64,000 nucleotides of DNA, from NCBI RefSeq assembly GCF_003111645.1, contig NZ_CP022187.1:3596001-3660000 (forward strand), given 5' to 3'. Position 1 is the stretch's first letter, and each line of letters opens with the position of its first letter. The notes below the pieces were generated by a model. The model was not told where the DNA came from and searched no databases. It was given only the letters and a program-made list of their open reading frames with translations. Below are positions 49,325 through 58,811 of this stretch, in pieces. The position numbers and the translations under genes are program-made. This DNA is from Parazoarcus communis. GTDB lineage: Bacteria; Pseudomonadota; Gammaproteobacteria; Burkholderiales; Rhodocyclaceae.

Positions 49325-50566
49325 ATGCCCTGGCGTCTATTGCGCTTCGCCCTGAACAGGAAGCATCCGGAGCCCCGGATGTTCACCACCCACGACAAGC
49401 TCAAGTCGAGCTACGACGTCGTGATCATCGGTGCCGGCGGCCACGGCCTCGCCGCGGCCTACTACCTGGCCACCGAGCACGGCATCAAGAACGTGTGCGT
49501 GCTCGAGAAGGGCTATATCGGCGGAGGCAACACCGGCCGCAACACCACCATCATCCGCTCCAACTACCTCACGCCCGAGGGCGTGAAGTTCTACGACGAG
49601 TCGGTGAACCTGTGGCAGGACCTGTCGCGCGACTTCGACCTCAACCTGTTCTACGCCAATCGCGGCCACTTCACGCTGGCGCACACGGATTCGGCGCTGC
49701 GCACCATGCGCTGGCGTGCCGAGGTCAACAAGCACTACGGCGTCGATTCCGAAGTGGTCGGCCCGGAAGCGGTGAAAGAAGCTGCGCCGATGATCGACCT
49801 CTCGTGCGCCGGTCATTCGCCCATCCTCGGTGCGCTCTATCACGCACCGGGTTCGGTGGCACGTCACGACGCGGTGGCCTGGGGCTACGGCCGCGGTGCC
49901 GACCAGCGCGGGGTGGAGATCCACCAGCAGACCGAAGTGCTCGGCATCGATGTGCAGGGCGGAAAGGTGAAGGGGGTCAGCACCTCGCGCGGCTACATCT
50001 CCACCAACAAGGTGCTGTGTGCGGTCGCCGGTTCGACCCCGCGCATCCTGAAGATGGTCGACGTGCGCACGCCGATCTACATCCATCCGCTGCAGGCCAT
50101 GGTCAGCGAGCCGGTCAAGCCCTGGCTCGATCCGATCCTGGTGTCCGGCAGCCTGCACGTTTACATCAGCCAGTCGGCACGCGGCGAACTGGTGATGGGC
50201 GCCTCGCTCGATCCGTACGAGTTGCATGCGACGCGCTCGACGCTGGACTTCGTCGAGGGCCTCACCTCGCACATGCTCGACATGTTCCCCTTCATGTCCA
50301 ACGTGAAGGTGATGCGGCAATGGGCCGGCATGGCCGACATGACGCCGGACTTCGCGCCGATCATGGGCAAGACGCCGGTGGAAGGCTTCTACCTCGATTC
50401 GGGCTGGGGGACCTGGGGCTTCAAGGCCACGCCGGTGTGCGGCAAGACCATGGCCCACACCCTCGTCAATGACACGCCACATCCCCTGATCACCGGCTTC
50501 TCCCTCGACCGCTTCAGCAACTACGCGCTGACCGGTGAAAAGGGTGCGGCTTCGGTCGGCCACTAA
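49325..50566 (+). CDS. mgdA: N-methylglutamate dehydrogenase subunit A (sarcosine oxidase beta-like)
   Basis: The 413-residue flavoprotein is of the SoxB type: SYDVVIIGAGGHGLAAAYYLATEHGIKNVCVLEKGYIGGGNTGRNTTIIRSNY. The C-terminal MADMTPDFAPIMGKTPVEGFYLDSGWGTWGFKATPVCGKTMAH is also typical. In heterotetrameric enzymes this subunit carries the covalent FMN and FAD sites. I call it N-methylglutamate dehydrogenase rather than sarcosine oxidase because gmaS and mgsABC follow in the same operon. It oxidises N-methylglutamate and passes the methyl group to THF. Confidence 0.88.
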   Translation: MPWRLLRFALNRKHPEPRMFTTHDKLKSSYDVVIIGAGGHGLAAAYYLATEHGIKNVCVLEKGYIGGGNTGRNTTIIRSNYLTPEGVKFYDESVNLWQDLSRDFDLNLFYANRGHFTLAHTDSALRTMRWRAEVNKHYGVDSEVVGPEAVKEAAPMIDLSCAGHSPILGALYHAPGSVARHDAVAWGYGRGADQRGVEIHQQTEVLGIDVQGGKVKGVSTSRGYISTNKVLCAVAGSTPRILKMVDVRTPIYIHPLQAMVSEPVKPWLDPILVSGSLHVYISQSARGELVMGASLDPYELHATRSTLDFVEGLTSHMLDMFPFMSNVKVMRQWAGMADMTPDFAPIMGKTPVEGFYLDSGWGTWGFKATPVCGKTMAHTLVNDTPHPLITGFSLDRFSNYALTGEKGAASVGH

Positions 50567-50578
50567 AGGAATCACGCC

Positions 50579-50836
50579 ATGAAGATCATGACCTGTCCCC
50601 TGAACGGCCCGCGCCCGGTCTCCGAGTTCTTTTACTGGGGCGAAGTGCGCCCGATGCCGGACCCCGACGCCTGCACGGACGTCGAGTGGGCCGACTACGT
50701 ATTCAACCGCAACGGCGCCCCCGGCGTGAAGCGCGAGTGGTGGTGCCACACCCCGAGCAACACCTGGTTCATCGCCGAGCGCGACACCGAGAAGGACATC
50801 GTGCTCAAGACCTACTTCTATCAGGGAGATGCGTGA
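50579..50836 (+). CDS. mgdB: N-methylglutamate dehydrogenase subunit B (sarcosine oxidase delta-like)
   Basis: The 85-residue protein is of the SoxD type: MTCPLNGPRPVSEFFYWGEVRPMPDPDACTDVEWADYVFNRNGAPGVKREWWCHTPSNTWFIAERDTEKDIVL. The cysteines in TCPLNG and WWCH, with the neighbouring histidine, are candidates for the structural zinc site. Its stop overlaps the mgdC start (TGATG). Confidence 0.9.
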   Translation: MKIMTCPLNGPRPVSEFFYWGEVRPMPDPDACTDVEWADYVFNRNGAPGVKREWWCHTPSNTWFIAERDTEKDIVLKTYFYQGDA

Positions 50837-53736
50837 TGCGATTGCCCGCCACCAGCGGCGAGTGGATTGACCGCTCCGCACCCATCGAATTCAAGTTTGA
50901 AGGCCGCACCTACACCGGCTACGCCGGCGACACGGTGAGCTCTGCCCTGTGGGGTGCGGATGTCCGCGTGCTCGGCCGCAGCTTCAAGTATCACCGCCCG
51001 CGTGGCGTGCTCTCGCTCGCCAACCACGACACCAATGCGCTGCATCAGTGGGGCGACCAGCCCAATGTGCGTGCCGACGTGGTGCCGCTGCAGGCCGGCA
51101 TGGATCTCACCGCGGTCAACACCTTCGGCGGCCTCGACGGCGACAAGGGTCGGGTGCTCGGCCGCTTCGCCCGCTTCCTGCCGGTGGGCTTCTACTACAA
51201 GGCCTTTCACACCAAGCGTCTGTTCCCGATGTGGGAGCGCATGTTCCGTGCGATGACCGGCCTGGGCAAGGTCGATCTCAACAGCCCCACCCGTCGTACC
51301 CCCAAGGCTTACGATTTCTGCGATGTGCTGGTGATCGGTGCCGGTCCGTCCGGTCTGTCCGCTGCGCTTGCCGCCGCTGCCCAGGGTGCCGAGGTCGTGG
51401 TGGTGGATGAGAACGCACGCGCAGGCGGCAGCGCCGGCTATCAGATCGGCAACGATCCGGCGCGGGTCGAGCTCCTCACCGGCCTGATGGCCCAGGTGTC
51501 TGCCAACCCGCGGATCCGGGTGCTCACCAGCACCTATGCGGCGGGCTACTACAAGGATCACTGGCTGCCCCTGGTCAGCGCCGAGCGCATGCTCAAGATG
51601 CGTGCCGGCAGCGTGGTGGTGGCCAGCGGCGGCTTTGAACAGCCGGCGGTGTTCCGCTACAACGATCTGCCCGGAATCATGCTGGCTTCGGCCGCCCAGC
51701 GTCTGATGCACCGCTACGGCGTCAAGCCGATGCAGCGTGCCCTGGTGCTGGTGGCCAACGCCGACGGTTACCGCGCGGCACTTGATCTGCTGGCGCGTGG
51801 CGTGACGGTTGCGGCCGTGGTCGATCTGCGTGCGGATGCGGGCATGGCGGCTCCGCTGGCGCGGCAGTTGCGCGATGCCAAGGTCGAGGTGCTGATGTCG
51901 AGCTGCGTCGTCGAGGCGGTACCGGGTGCGGATGGTGCCAGCGTGGCCGCAGCGCGCGTCGGCGCGGTGCAGGCGGACGGCTCGCCTGCCGCCAGCCTGC
52001 GTGACATCGCCTGTGACGGCATCCTGATGAGTGTGGGCTGGGCGCCGGCTGCCAACCTGCTGTACCAGGCTGGCACCAGGATGCGCTTCGACCGCGCGGT
52101 CGAGCAGTTCGTACCCGATGTGCTGCCCGACGGCGTGTTCGCCTGCGGCCGTGTCAACGGTGTGCATGAGCTCTCGCGGCGCATGGCCGATGGCACCCGC
52201 GCAGGCAGTCACGCCGCAGCGGCTGCAGGTTTCGGCGAGGCCGTCGGCAGCGCGCTTGCGCCGGAAGTGGAATCGCCCAGCCATCCGTGGCCGATCGTGG
52301 CCCACCCCGAGGGCAAGAACTTCGTCGATTTCGACGAGGACCTGCAGCTCAAGGATTTCCACAACGCGGTGCAGGAAGGCTTCGACAACATCGAGCTGCT
52401 CAAGCGTTACTCCACCGTGGGCATGGGCCCCAGCCAGGGCAAGCACTCCAACATGAACGGCCTGCGCATTCTGGCCCGGCTCTCGGGCAAGGAGCCGCAG
52501 CAGGTCGGCACCACCACGGCGCGTCCCTTCTACCACCCGGTACCGATGGCGATCCTGGCCGGGCGCGGCTTCAACCCCGAGCGCCGCACCCCGCTGCACT
52601 CGCGCCATGAGGCGCTGGGCGCGAAGTGGATGCCGGCCGGCGTGTGGCAGCGTCCCGAGTTCTACCAGGTGGCGGGCAAGGCGAGGCTGGACTGCATTCG
52701 CGAAGAGGTCGCAGCCGTGCGTGGCGGCCTTGGCCTGATCGATGTCGGCACGCTGGGCAAGCTCGAAGTGATCGGGCCGCAGGCCGCCGAGTTCCTTGAG
52801 CGCGTCTATACCTCCAACTACGCCAACCTCAAGGTCGGCATGACCCGCTACGCGGTGATGTGCGACGAGTCGGGCGTGGTGATCGACGACGGCGTGGTCG
52901 CACGACTGGCAGAGGATCACTTCTACTTCACCACCACCACCTCGGGTGCGGCGACGATCTACCGCGAACTGTCGCGCCTCAACACGATGTGGGGGCTGGA
53001 TTGCGGCATCGTCAATCACACCGGCGCCTTCGCCGCGATGAACCTGGCCGGTCCGCGCTCCCGCGAGGTGCTGGCCACACTGACAACGACCGATCTCTCG
53101 GCGGCTGCCTTCCCCTACCTCGCGGTACGTGAATGCACCGTGGCCGACATCCCCGCCCGGCTGATGCGGGTGGGCTTCGTCGGCGAGTGGGGCTACGAGA
53201 TTCACGTTCCGGCACGCTTCGGCGGCGCGCTGTGGGACGCGCTGATGGCGGCTGGCGCTGCGCATGGTGTTCGCCCCTTCGGTGTCGAAGCCCAGCGTCT
53301 GCTGCGGCTGGAGAAGGGCCACATCATCATCGGCCAGGACACCGACGGCCTCACCACACCGCTCGAAGTCGGCATGGGCTGGGCAGTGAAGATGGCCAAG
53401 CCCTTCTTCGTCGGTCAGCGCAGCCTCAAGGCCATCGCCTCGAAGAAGCTGAAGCAGCAGTTGGCAGGCTTCACGCTGCCGCCGGGCTACAGCGGTGGCG
53501 TACCGCTGGAATGCAACCTGGTCATCGCCGACGGCGACATCGCCGGTCGCGTCACCAGCATTGCCTGGAGCGCGGCCCTTGGTCGCCACATCGGACTGGT
53601 TTTCCTGCGCCCTGACCTCGCCACCGTGGGCTCCAAGGTCAGCGTTCGCCTGACCGACGGCAGCATGGTCGAAGTCGAGGTCAGCGCAACCCCGTTCTAC
53701 GACCCTGAAAACATGAAGCAGAAGGAGGCGGTATGA
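50836..53736 (+). CDS. mgdC: N-methylglutamate dehydrogenase subunit C (sarcosine oxidase alpha-like)
   Basis: The 966-residue protein has three parts. An N-terminal region (FEGRTYTGYAGDTVSSALWGADVRVLGRSFKYHRPRG) is shared with SoxA. A pyridine-nucleotide/FAD domain follows (DVLVIGAGPSGLSAALAAAAQGAEVVVVDENARAGGS, from about residue 163). A C-terminal GcvT/aminomethyltransferase-like domain (about 590-960; LGLIDVGTLGKLEVIGPQAAEFLERVYTSNYANLKVGMTRYAVM) binds THF and forms methylene-THF. The length is typical for the alpha subunit. The stop overlaps the mgdD start as ATGA. Confidence 0.91.
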   Translation: MRLPATSGEWIDRSAPIEFKFEGRTYTGYAGDTVSSALWGADVRVLGRSFKYHRPRGVLSLANHDTNALHQWGDQPNVRADVVPLQAGMDLTAVNTFGGLDGDKGRVLGRFARFLPVGFYYKAFHTKRLFPMWERMFRAMTGLGKVDLNSPTRRTPKAYDFCDVLVIGAGPSGLSAALAAAAQGAEVVVVDENARAGGSAGYQIGNDPARVELLTGLMAQVSANPRIRVLTSTYAAGYYKDHWLPLVSAERMLKMRAGSVVVASGGFEQPAVFRYNDLPGIMLASAAQRLMHRYGVKPMQRALVLVANADGYRAALDLLARGVTVAAVVDLRADAGMAAPLARQLRDAKVEVLMSSCVVEAVPGADGASVAAARVGAVQADGSPAASLRDIACDGILMSVGWAPAANLLYQAGTRMRFDRAVEQFVPDVLPDGVFACGRVNGVHELSRRMADGTRAGSHAAAAAGFGEAVGSALAPEVESPSHPWPIVAHPEGKNFVDFDEDLQLKDFHNAVQEGFDNIELLKRYSTVGMGPSQGKHSNMNGLRILARLSGKEPQQVGTTTARPFYHPVPMAILAGRGFNPERRTPLHSRHEALGAKWMPAGVWQRPEFYQVAGKARLDCIREEVAAVRGGLGLIDVGTLGKLEVIGPQAAEFLERVYTSNYANLKVGMTRYAVMCDESGVVIDDGVVARLAEDHFYFTTTTSGAATIYRELSRLNTMWGLDCGIVNHTGAFAAMNLAGPRSREVLATLTTTDLSAAAFPYLAVRECTVADIPARLMRVGFVGEWGYEIHVPARFGGALWDALMAAGAAHGVRPFGVEAQRLLRLEKGHIIIGQDTDGLTTPLEVGMGWAVKMAKPFFVGQRSLKAIASKKLKQQLAGFTLPPGYSGGVPLECNLVIADGDIAGRVTSIAWSAALGRHIGLVFLRPDLATVGSKVSVRLTDGSMVEVEVSATPFYDPENMKQKEAV

Positions 53737-54341
53737 GTCAGGCGCTAGCTAGCAGCCCGGTGGCGGAGATCGTTGCCGAACTGCTGACCGACGTAGCGCG
53801 GCAGGCCGAGGCCGCCGCAGTCCTTGGCATTGCCGACGTGTCGCTGGATGTGCGCTGTGGTTGCAAGGGCCCCGGCACCATCGCCTGGCTCGACAGCCTG
53901 GCGGTGCCGGTGCCCGAGAAGCCCAACACCTGGCTGCCACTGGGCGAGGGCGGGCGCATCGCACGTCTGGGAATGACGGAGTTTCTGGTCGAGGGCGATG
54001 CGGCCGTGGTCGAGCGCCTCACCACGGCGCCGCGGGCCGCCGGTGTGTATCCGGTGCAGCACGAGGATGCCGCGCTGGTCCTCGGCGGCGAACGGGTGAG
54101 TGAACTGCTACGCCAGACCTGCAACGTGAACTTCGCCGCGCTCAAGCCCGCCGACCGTCCGGTGGTGCTCACCAGTCTGGTCGGCGTCGGTGTGACGGTG
54201 CTCCCGGAGCAGAGCGCAAAGGGACTGATTTACCGCATCTGGTGTGACGGCAGCTATGGCCGGTATCTGTTTGAAACGCTTCACGACATCGCGCACGAGC
54301 TCGGTGGCGGCACGGTATTACCCCAGCATCTATACGCATAA
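53733..54341 (+). CDS. mgdD: N-methylglutamate dehydrogenase subunit D (sarcosine oxidase gamma-like)
   Basis: The 202-residue protein is of the SoxG type, a small GcvT-like fold without catalytic residues. It has DVSLDVRCGCKGPGTIAWLDSLAVPVPEKPNTWL, LGMTEFLVEGD, and the C-terminal IYRIWCDGSYGRYLFETLHDIAHELGG. It stabilises the heterotetramer. SoxG proteins diverge strongly, and the operon position supports the call. Confidence 0.86.
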   Translation: MSQALASSPVAEIVAELLTDVARQAEAAAVLGIADVSLDVRCGCKGPGTIAWLDSLAVPVPEKPNTWLPLGEGGRIARLGMTEFLVEGDAAVVERLTTAPRAAGVYPVQHEDAALVLGGERVSELLRQTCNVNFAALKPADRPVVLTSLVGVGVTVLPEQSAKGLIYRIWCDGSYGRYLFETLHDIAHELGGGTVLPQHLYA

Positions 54342-54374
54342 CCCAATCCCAACATTCCTATCCGGAGAGTGTCA

Positions 54375-55709
54375 ATGACGCCCATCGAAGCCAAGCAGTT
54401 CCTCGCCGACAACAAGGTCAAGTACATCCTGGCCCAGTTTGTCGATATTCACGGCACTGCCAAAACCAAATCCGTTCCTGTCTCCCATTTCGACGAAATC
54501 ATCACCAACGGCGCCGGCTTTGCCGGCTTCGCGGTGACGGGTCTCGGTATCGAACCCAACGGCCCCGACTTCATGGCGGTGGGTGATCTCGACACCCTGT
54601 CGCTGGTGCCCTGGCAGCCGGGCTATGCCCGCATCGCCTGTGACGGCCACGTCAAGCGCGAGCCCTGGCCGCTGGATACCCGCGTGGTGCTGAAGAATCA
54701 GATCAAGCGTCTCGATGCCAAGGGCTATACCTTCTTCACCGGGCTCGAGCCGGAGTTCTCGCTGCTCAAGAAGGATGCCGCGGGCAACATCATCCCGACC
54801 GATCCGACCGACACCCTGCCCAAGCCCTGTTACGACTACAAGGGGCTTTCGCGCAATCGCGAGTTCCTCGAAAAGCTGGTCGAGAGCCTGCGCGAGGTCG
54901 ATGTCGATGTCTATCAGATCGACCACGAGGACGCCAACGGCCAGTTCGAGATCAACTACACCTACGCTGACTGCCTGACCTCGGCCGACCACTATCTGCT
55001 GTTCAAGATGGCGGCCTCCGAGATCGCGAACGACCTCGGCATGATCTGCTCCTTCATGCCCAAGCCCTTCGCCAACCGGCCGGGCAACGGCATGCACATC
55101 CACATGTCGATCGGTGACAAGGAAGGCAACGCCAACCTGTTCGCCGACAGGACCGACAAGTACGGCCTCGGGCTGTCGAAGCTGGCCTACCAGTTCCTCG
55201 CCGGCATCCTCGCCCACGCGCCGGCGCTGGCCGCGATCTGCGCGCCTACGGTCAACTCCTACAAGCGTCTGGTGGTGGGCCGTTCGCTGACCGGCGCCAC
55301 CTGGGCACCGGCCTACATCAGCTACGGCGACAACAACCGTTCGTCGATGGTGCGTATCCCCGGCGGACGTCTCGAACTGCGCCTGCCGGACGGCGCCTGC
55401 AACCCCTATCTGGCCACCGCTGCGGTGATCGCCGCCGGCCTCGACGGTATCGAGCGCAACCTCGACCCGGGTGAGCCGCACAACCAGAACCTGTACGAGA
55501 TGAGCCCGGCGCAGCTGAAGGAAGCCGGGATCGGCATCCTGCCGCAGAACCTGCATGAAGCGCTGATCGCACTCGAGCAGGACACCGTGCTGTGCAAGGC
55601 ACTCGGCCCCGTGGCCGACGAGTTCCTGCGCCTCAAGCACATGGAGTGGGTGGAGTACATGCGTCACGTGTCGGACTGGGAAGTCAAGAACTACCTCGAA
55701 TTCTTCTGA
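54375..55709 (+). CDS. gmaS: gamma-glutamylmethylamide synthetase (glutamine synthetase fold)
   Basis: The 444-residue protein matches the known GmaS length and is of the glutamine synthetase (GlnT/type III-like) family: [28 protein letters not shown], the metal-binding [18 protein letters not shown], and [10 protein letters not shown] in the catalytic site, and [33 protein letters not shown]. GmaS ligates methylamine to glutamate with ATP. Sequence alone cannot exclude ordinary glutamine synthesis, but flanking mgd and mgs genes make GmaS the best reading. ATG 54375 has GGAG seven bases upstream; a GTG six bases earlier is in frame. Confidence 0.87.
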   Translation: MTPIEAKQFLADNKVKYILAQFVDIHGTAKTKSVPVSHFDEIITNGAGFAGFAVTGLGIEPNGPDFMAVGDLDTLSLVPWQPGYARIACDGHVKREPWPLDTRVVLKNQIKRLDAKGYTFFTGLEPEFSLLKKDAAGNIIPTDPTDTLPKPCYDYKGLSRNREFLEKLVESLREVDVDVYQIDHEDANGQFEINYTYADCLTSADHYLLFKMAASEIANDLGMICSFMPKPFANRPGNGMHIHMSIGDKEGNANLFADRTDKYGLGLSKLAYQFLAGILAHAPALAAICAPTVNSYKRLVVGRSLTGATWAPAYISYGDNNRSSMVRIPGGRLELRLPDGACNPYLATAAVIAAGLDGIERNLDPGEPHNQNLYEMSPAQLKEAGIGILPQNLHEALIALEQDTVLCKALGPVADEFLRLKHMEWVEYMRHVSDWEVKNYLEFF

Positions 55710-55751
55710 TTCGGCCTGACGCAAAAAGATTGGAAACAAGGAGAAGCAAAC

Positions 55752-56660
55752 ATGTGTGGAATCGTCGGATTGCTGGTCAAGACACCGGCATTGCGTGAAA
55801 GACTGGGCGAGTTGATGGTCCCGATGCTGATCGGCATGACCGAGCGCGGACCCGACTCGGCCGGCCTCGCGGTATTCGGTCAGCCCTTGCCCGAGAGCGA
55901 GCGCAAGATCAGCCTGTATTCCGGCCTCACCGAAGACGGCGCCGACTTCAACTGGCTCGGCCTCAGTCACGAACTGAAGTCGCACCTGGGTGTGAGCGCT
56001 CAGGTCGAGGCCAAGGGCAACCATGCGGTCCTCAGCTTCGGCCTCGCGCCGGAGGTGGTGAAGCGCTGGGTGAAGGAGCATTACCCCAAGCTGCACATCC
56101 TTTCGACCGGTCGCAGCATCGACCTGTACAAGGACATCGGCACGCCGGCTGAAGTCGCTGCGCGTTACGGTTTTGCCGGTCTCAAGGGTTCGCACCTGGT
56201 CGGTCACACGCGGATGGCGACCGAATCGGCGGTGACGCCGGACCGCGCCCACCCTTTCACTGCAGGCGAGGATTTCTGCCTGGTGCATAACGGCTCGCTG
56301 TCGAATCCCAACGGCATCCGCCGCATGCTGGAGCCGCGCGGTATCAGCTTCGAGACCGACAACGATACCGAGGCTGCGTGCCGCTTCCTGGAATGGCGCC
56401 TGCGCGAAGGCGACGACCTCGAAACCGCGCTGCAGAAGGGCTTCGAGGAGCTCGACGGCTTCTACACCTTCCTCATGGGTACGCCGGACAAGCTCGCGCT
56501 GATCCGCGATCCCTTTGCCTGCAAGCCCGCCGTCGTGGCGGAAACCGATGACTACGTGGCCATTGCCTCCGAATTCCGTTCGCTGGCCCACCTGCCGGGC
56601 GTGAAGCACGCCCATGTGTTTGAACCTGCGCCCGAGGAGATGTACGTATGGAACGCCTGA
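55752..56660 (+). CDS. mgsA: N-methylglutamate synthase subunit A (class II amidotransferase domain)
   Basis: The 302-residue Ntn hydrolase has the catalytic Cys2 in MCGIVGLLVKTP, MTERGPDSAGLAV, HTRMATESAVTPDRAHPF and HNGSLSNPNGIRR. It corresponds to the glutaminase domain of GltB. In N-methylglutamate synthase it releases methylamine from gamma-glutamylmethylamide for transfer to 2-oxoglutarate. The end overlaps mgsB by 13 bp. Confidence 0.9.
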   Translation: MCGIVGLLVKTPALRERLGELMVPMLIGMTERGPDSAGLAVFGQPLPESERKISLYSGLTEDGADFNWLGLSHELKSHLGVSAQVEAKGNHAVLSFGLAPEVVKRWVKEHYPKLHILSTGRSIDLYKDIGTPAEVAARYGFAGLKGSHLVGHTRMATESAVTPDRAHPFTAGEDFCLVHNGSLSNPNGIRRMLEPRGISFETDNDTEAACRFLEWRLREGDDLETALQKGFEELDGFYTFLMGTPDKLALIRDPFACKPAVVAETDDYVAIASEFRSLAHLPGVKHAHVFEPAPEEMYVWNA

Positions 56661-57337
56661 CTTTCGATCTCGCCACCACTTCGCTGCGGGAGCTCAACAC
56701 CTTCCTGCACACGGATGCCAAGGAAGGCAAGGTGGAAGCGGTGACCGTCGTCAATCCGGACGGCGCCCACAACATCGCAGTCGGGCTCGACTGCCCGATC
56801 AGTGTCGAAGTGGTCGGCCACGCCGGCTATTACGCCGGTGGCATGAACAAGTCGGCGACCATCACCATTGACGGCAGCGCCGGTACCGGTGTGGGCGAGA
56901 ACATGATGAGCGGCAAGGTGCACGTGAAGGGCTTTGCCTCCAACGGCGCCGGTGCTTCGGCCCAGGGCGGACTGCTGGTCATCGAAGGCGACGCCGGGCT
57001 GCGCTGCGGCATCTCGCTCAAGGGCGGCAACATCGTGGTTGGTGGCTCGGTCGGCAGCTTCTCGGCCTTCATGGCCCAGGCCGGCACCATGGTGATCTGC
57101 GGCGACGCGGGCGACGCGCTCGGCGACTCGCTGTACGAGGCGGTGCTGTACGTGAAGGGCTCGGTGAAATCGCTCGGCGCCGATGCGCAGTACGAGCCGA
57201 TGACCGACGCCGACATCGCCACCGTGGCCGGACTGCTCGACAAGGCCGGTCTGGATCACGACCCCAAGGCATTCAAGCGGATCGCCTCGCAGCGTTCCCT
57301 CTACCACTGGAACGCCGACGCGAACCAGGAATATTGA
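56648..57337 (+). CDS. mgsB: N-methylglutamate synthase subunit B (GXGXG domain)
   Basis: This 229-residue right-handed beta-helix protein has the GltB C-terminal GXGXG repeats: GHAGYYAGGMNKSATITIDGSAGTGVGENMMSG, GFASNGAGASAQGGLLVIEGDAGLRCGISLKGGNIVVGGSVGSFSAFMAQAGTMVICGDAGDALGDSL. It is a structural spacer between the amidotransferase and FMN parts. The start at 56648 lies inside the end of mgsA. Confidence 0.9.
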   Translation: MERLTFDLATTSLRELNTFLHTDAKEGKVEAVTVVNPDGAHNIAVGLDCPISVEVVGHAGYYAGGMNKSATITIDGSAGTGVGENMMSGKVHVKGFASNGAGASAQGGLLVIEGDAGLRCGISLKGGNIVVGGSVGSFSAFMAQAGTMVICGDAGDALGDSLYEAVLYVKGSVKSLGADAQYEPMTDADIATVAGLLDKAGLDHDPKAFKRIASQRSLYHWNADANQEY

Positions 57338-57358
57338 GCAGGAATCAAGAGGAGCTCG

Positions 57359-58723
57359 ATGATGGAAACCAAACCCGTGCATTTCAAGAACGTATCGCGC
57401 GAAGAGTCCCACGGCTACGACCGCAAGACGCTCGACTACATCCGCAACGCTGCCGCCCATGGTCTGTACGAGATCCGTGGCATGGGCGCCAAGCGCAAAC
57501 TGCCCAACTTCGACGACCTGGTCTTCCTCGGTGCGTCGATGTCGCGTTACCCGCTCGAAGGCTATCGCGAGAAGTGCGTCACCAAGACCCTGCTCGGCAC
57601 CCGTTTTGCCAAGAAGCCGATCGAGCTGGACATCCCGATCACGATCGCCGGCATGAGCTTCGGCTCGCTCTCGGCCAACGTGAAGGAAGCGCTCGGCCGC
57701 GCTGCGACCGAGATGGGCACCTCCACCACCACCGGTGATGGCGGCATGACGCCGGAAGAGCGCCAGTCTTCCAAGACCCTGATCTACCAGTGCCTGCCCT
57801 CGCGCTACGGCTTCAACCCGGACGACGTGCGTCGCGCCGATGCGATCGAAGTGGTGATCGGCCAGGGCGCCAAGCCCGGCGGTGGCGGCATGCTGCTGGG
57901 TCAGAAGGTGTCCCCGCGTGTGGCCAAGATGCGCACCCTGCCGGAAGGCATCGACCAGCGCTCGGCCTGCCGTCACCCGGACTGGACCGGCCCGGACGAC
58001 CTCGCGATCAAGATCCAGGAACTGCGCGAGATCACCGACTGGGAAAAGCCGATCTATGTGAAGGTGGGCGCAACCCGTACCTTCCACGACGTCAAGCTGG
58101 CAGTGCATTCCGGTGCCGACGTGATCGTGGTTGACGGCATGCAGGGCGGCACCGCTGCCACCCAGACCTGCTTCATCGAACACATCGGCATCCCGACCCT
58201 GGCTGCAGTGCGTCAGGCGGTGAATGCGCTCGAAGACCTCGACATGATCGGCAAGGTTCAGCTGGTGGTGTCTGGCGGCATCCGCACCGGTGCCGACGTC
58301 GCCAAGGCGCTGGCCATGGGCGCGGACGCAGTGGCCATCGGTCAGGGCGTGCTGGTTGCGCTGGGCTGTAACGGCGAGACCTACTACCAGAATGGCGCCC
58401 TGCATGCTGCCGAAGCCGACTACACCGCCATTGGTGCAGCCCCCGGCTTCTGCCACCACTGCCACACCGGCAAGTGCCCGGTTGGCATCACCACGCAGGA
58501 TGCGATCCTCGAGCAGCGCCTGTCGCCGGAAGTCGGTGCCAAGCACCTCAGGAACTACCTCAAGACCCTGAACATGGAGCTCACCACCATCGCCCGTGCC
58601 TGCGGCAAGCAGAACGTGCATCACCTCGAACGCGAGGACCTGGTGGCGCTGACCATCGAGGCTGCCGCGATGGCCGGCCTGCCGCTGGCCGGCACCAACT
58701 GGATTCCCGGTCAGGGCTTCTGA
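57359..58723 (+). CDS. mgsC: N-methylglutamate synthase subunit C (FMN glutamate-synthase domain)
   Basis: The 454-residue TIM-barrel protein of the GltS FMN-binding domain family has IAGMSFGSLSANVKEALGRAATEMGTSTTTGDGGMTPEERQSS, GQGAKPGGGGMLLGQKVSPRVA, VDGMQGGTAATQTCF and the cluster region GFCHHCHTGKCPVGITTQD, whose cysteines (HHCHTGKCPVG) suggest an iron-sulfur site. It reduces the imine of methylamine and 2-oxoglutarate to N-methylglutamate. AGAGGAG precedes two consecutive ATGs (57359 and 57362), and the second has the better spacing. Confidence 0.9.
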   Translation: MMETKPVHFKNVSREESHGYDRKTLDYIRNAAAHGLYEIRGMGAKRKLPNFDDLVFLGASMSRYPLEGYREKCVTKTLLGTRFAKKPIELDIPITIAGMSFGSLSANVKEALGRAATEMGTSTTTGDGGMTPEERQSSKTLIYQCLPSRYGFNPDDVRRADAIEVVIGQGAKPGGGGMLLGQKVSPRVAKMRTLPEGIDQRSACRHPDWTGPDDLAIKIQELREITDWEKPIYVKVGATRTFHDVKLAVHSGADVIVVDGMQGGTAATQTCFIEHIGIPTLAAVRQAVNALEDLDMIGKVQLVVSGGIRTGADVAKALAMGADAVAIGQGVLVALGCNGETYYQNGALHAAEADYTAIGAAPGFCHHCHTGKCPVGITTQDAILEQRLSPEVGAKHLRNYLKTLNMELTTIARACGKQNVHHLEREDLVALTIEAAAMAGLPLAGTNWIPGQGF

Positions 58724-58760
58724 CCTGCTGATTTCCACCGTCGCCTGACGAGGCGATATC

Positions 58761-58795
58761 GGGCCGGGCCGGAGATTCCGGGCCGGCCTTTTTTT
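58761..58795 (+). terminator. rho-independent terminator after mgsC
   Basis: A GC-rich hairpin of GGGCCGGGCCGG (58761-58772) and CCGGGCCGGCC (58778-58788) with a 5-nt loop is followed by seven T residues (58789-58795). It lies 37 bp after the mgsC stop and 16 bp before folD, so it would separate folD from the mgd-gmaS-mgs transcript or attenuate it. Confidence 0.82.
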
Positions 58796-58811
58796 CGGAG
58801 AAGGGACAGCC

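Noticed and set aside
50821-53589. Open frame of over 900 codons antisense to mgdC
   Set aside because: The mgdC protein on the plus strand is fully recognisable; the antisense frame has no motif.
49325-54341. Reading the four genes as sarcosine oxidase soxBDAG
   Set aside because: Homology alone would allow it, but the adjoining gmaS and mgsABC make N-methylglutamate dehydrogenase the consistent reading. No glyA or sarcosine-specific gene is adjacent.
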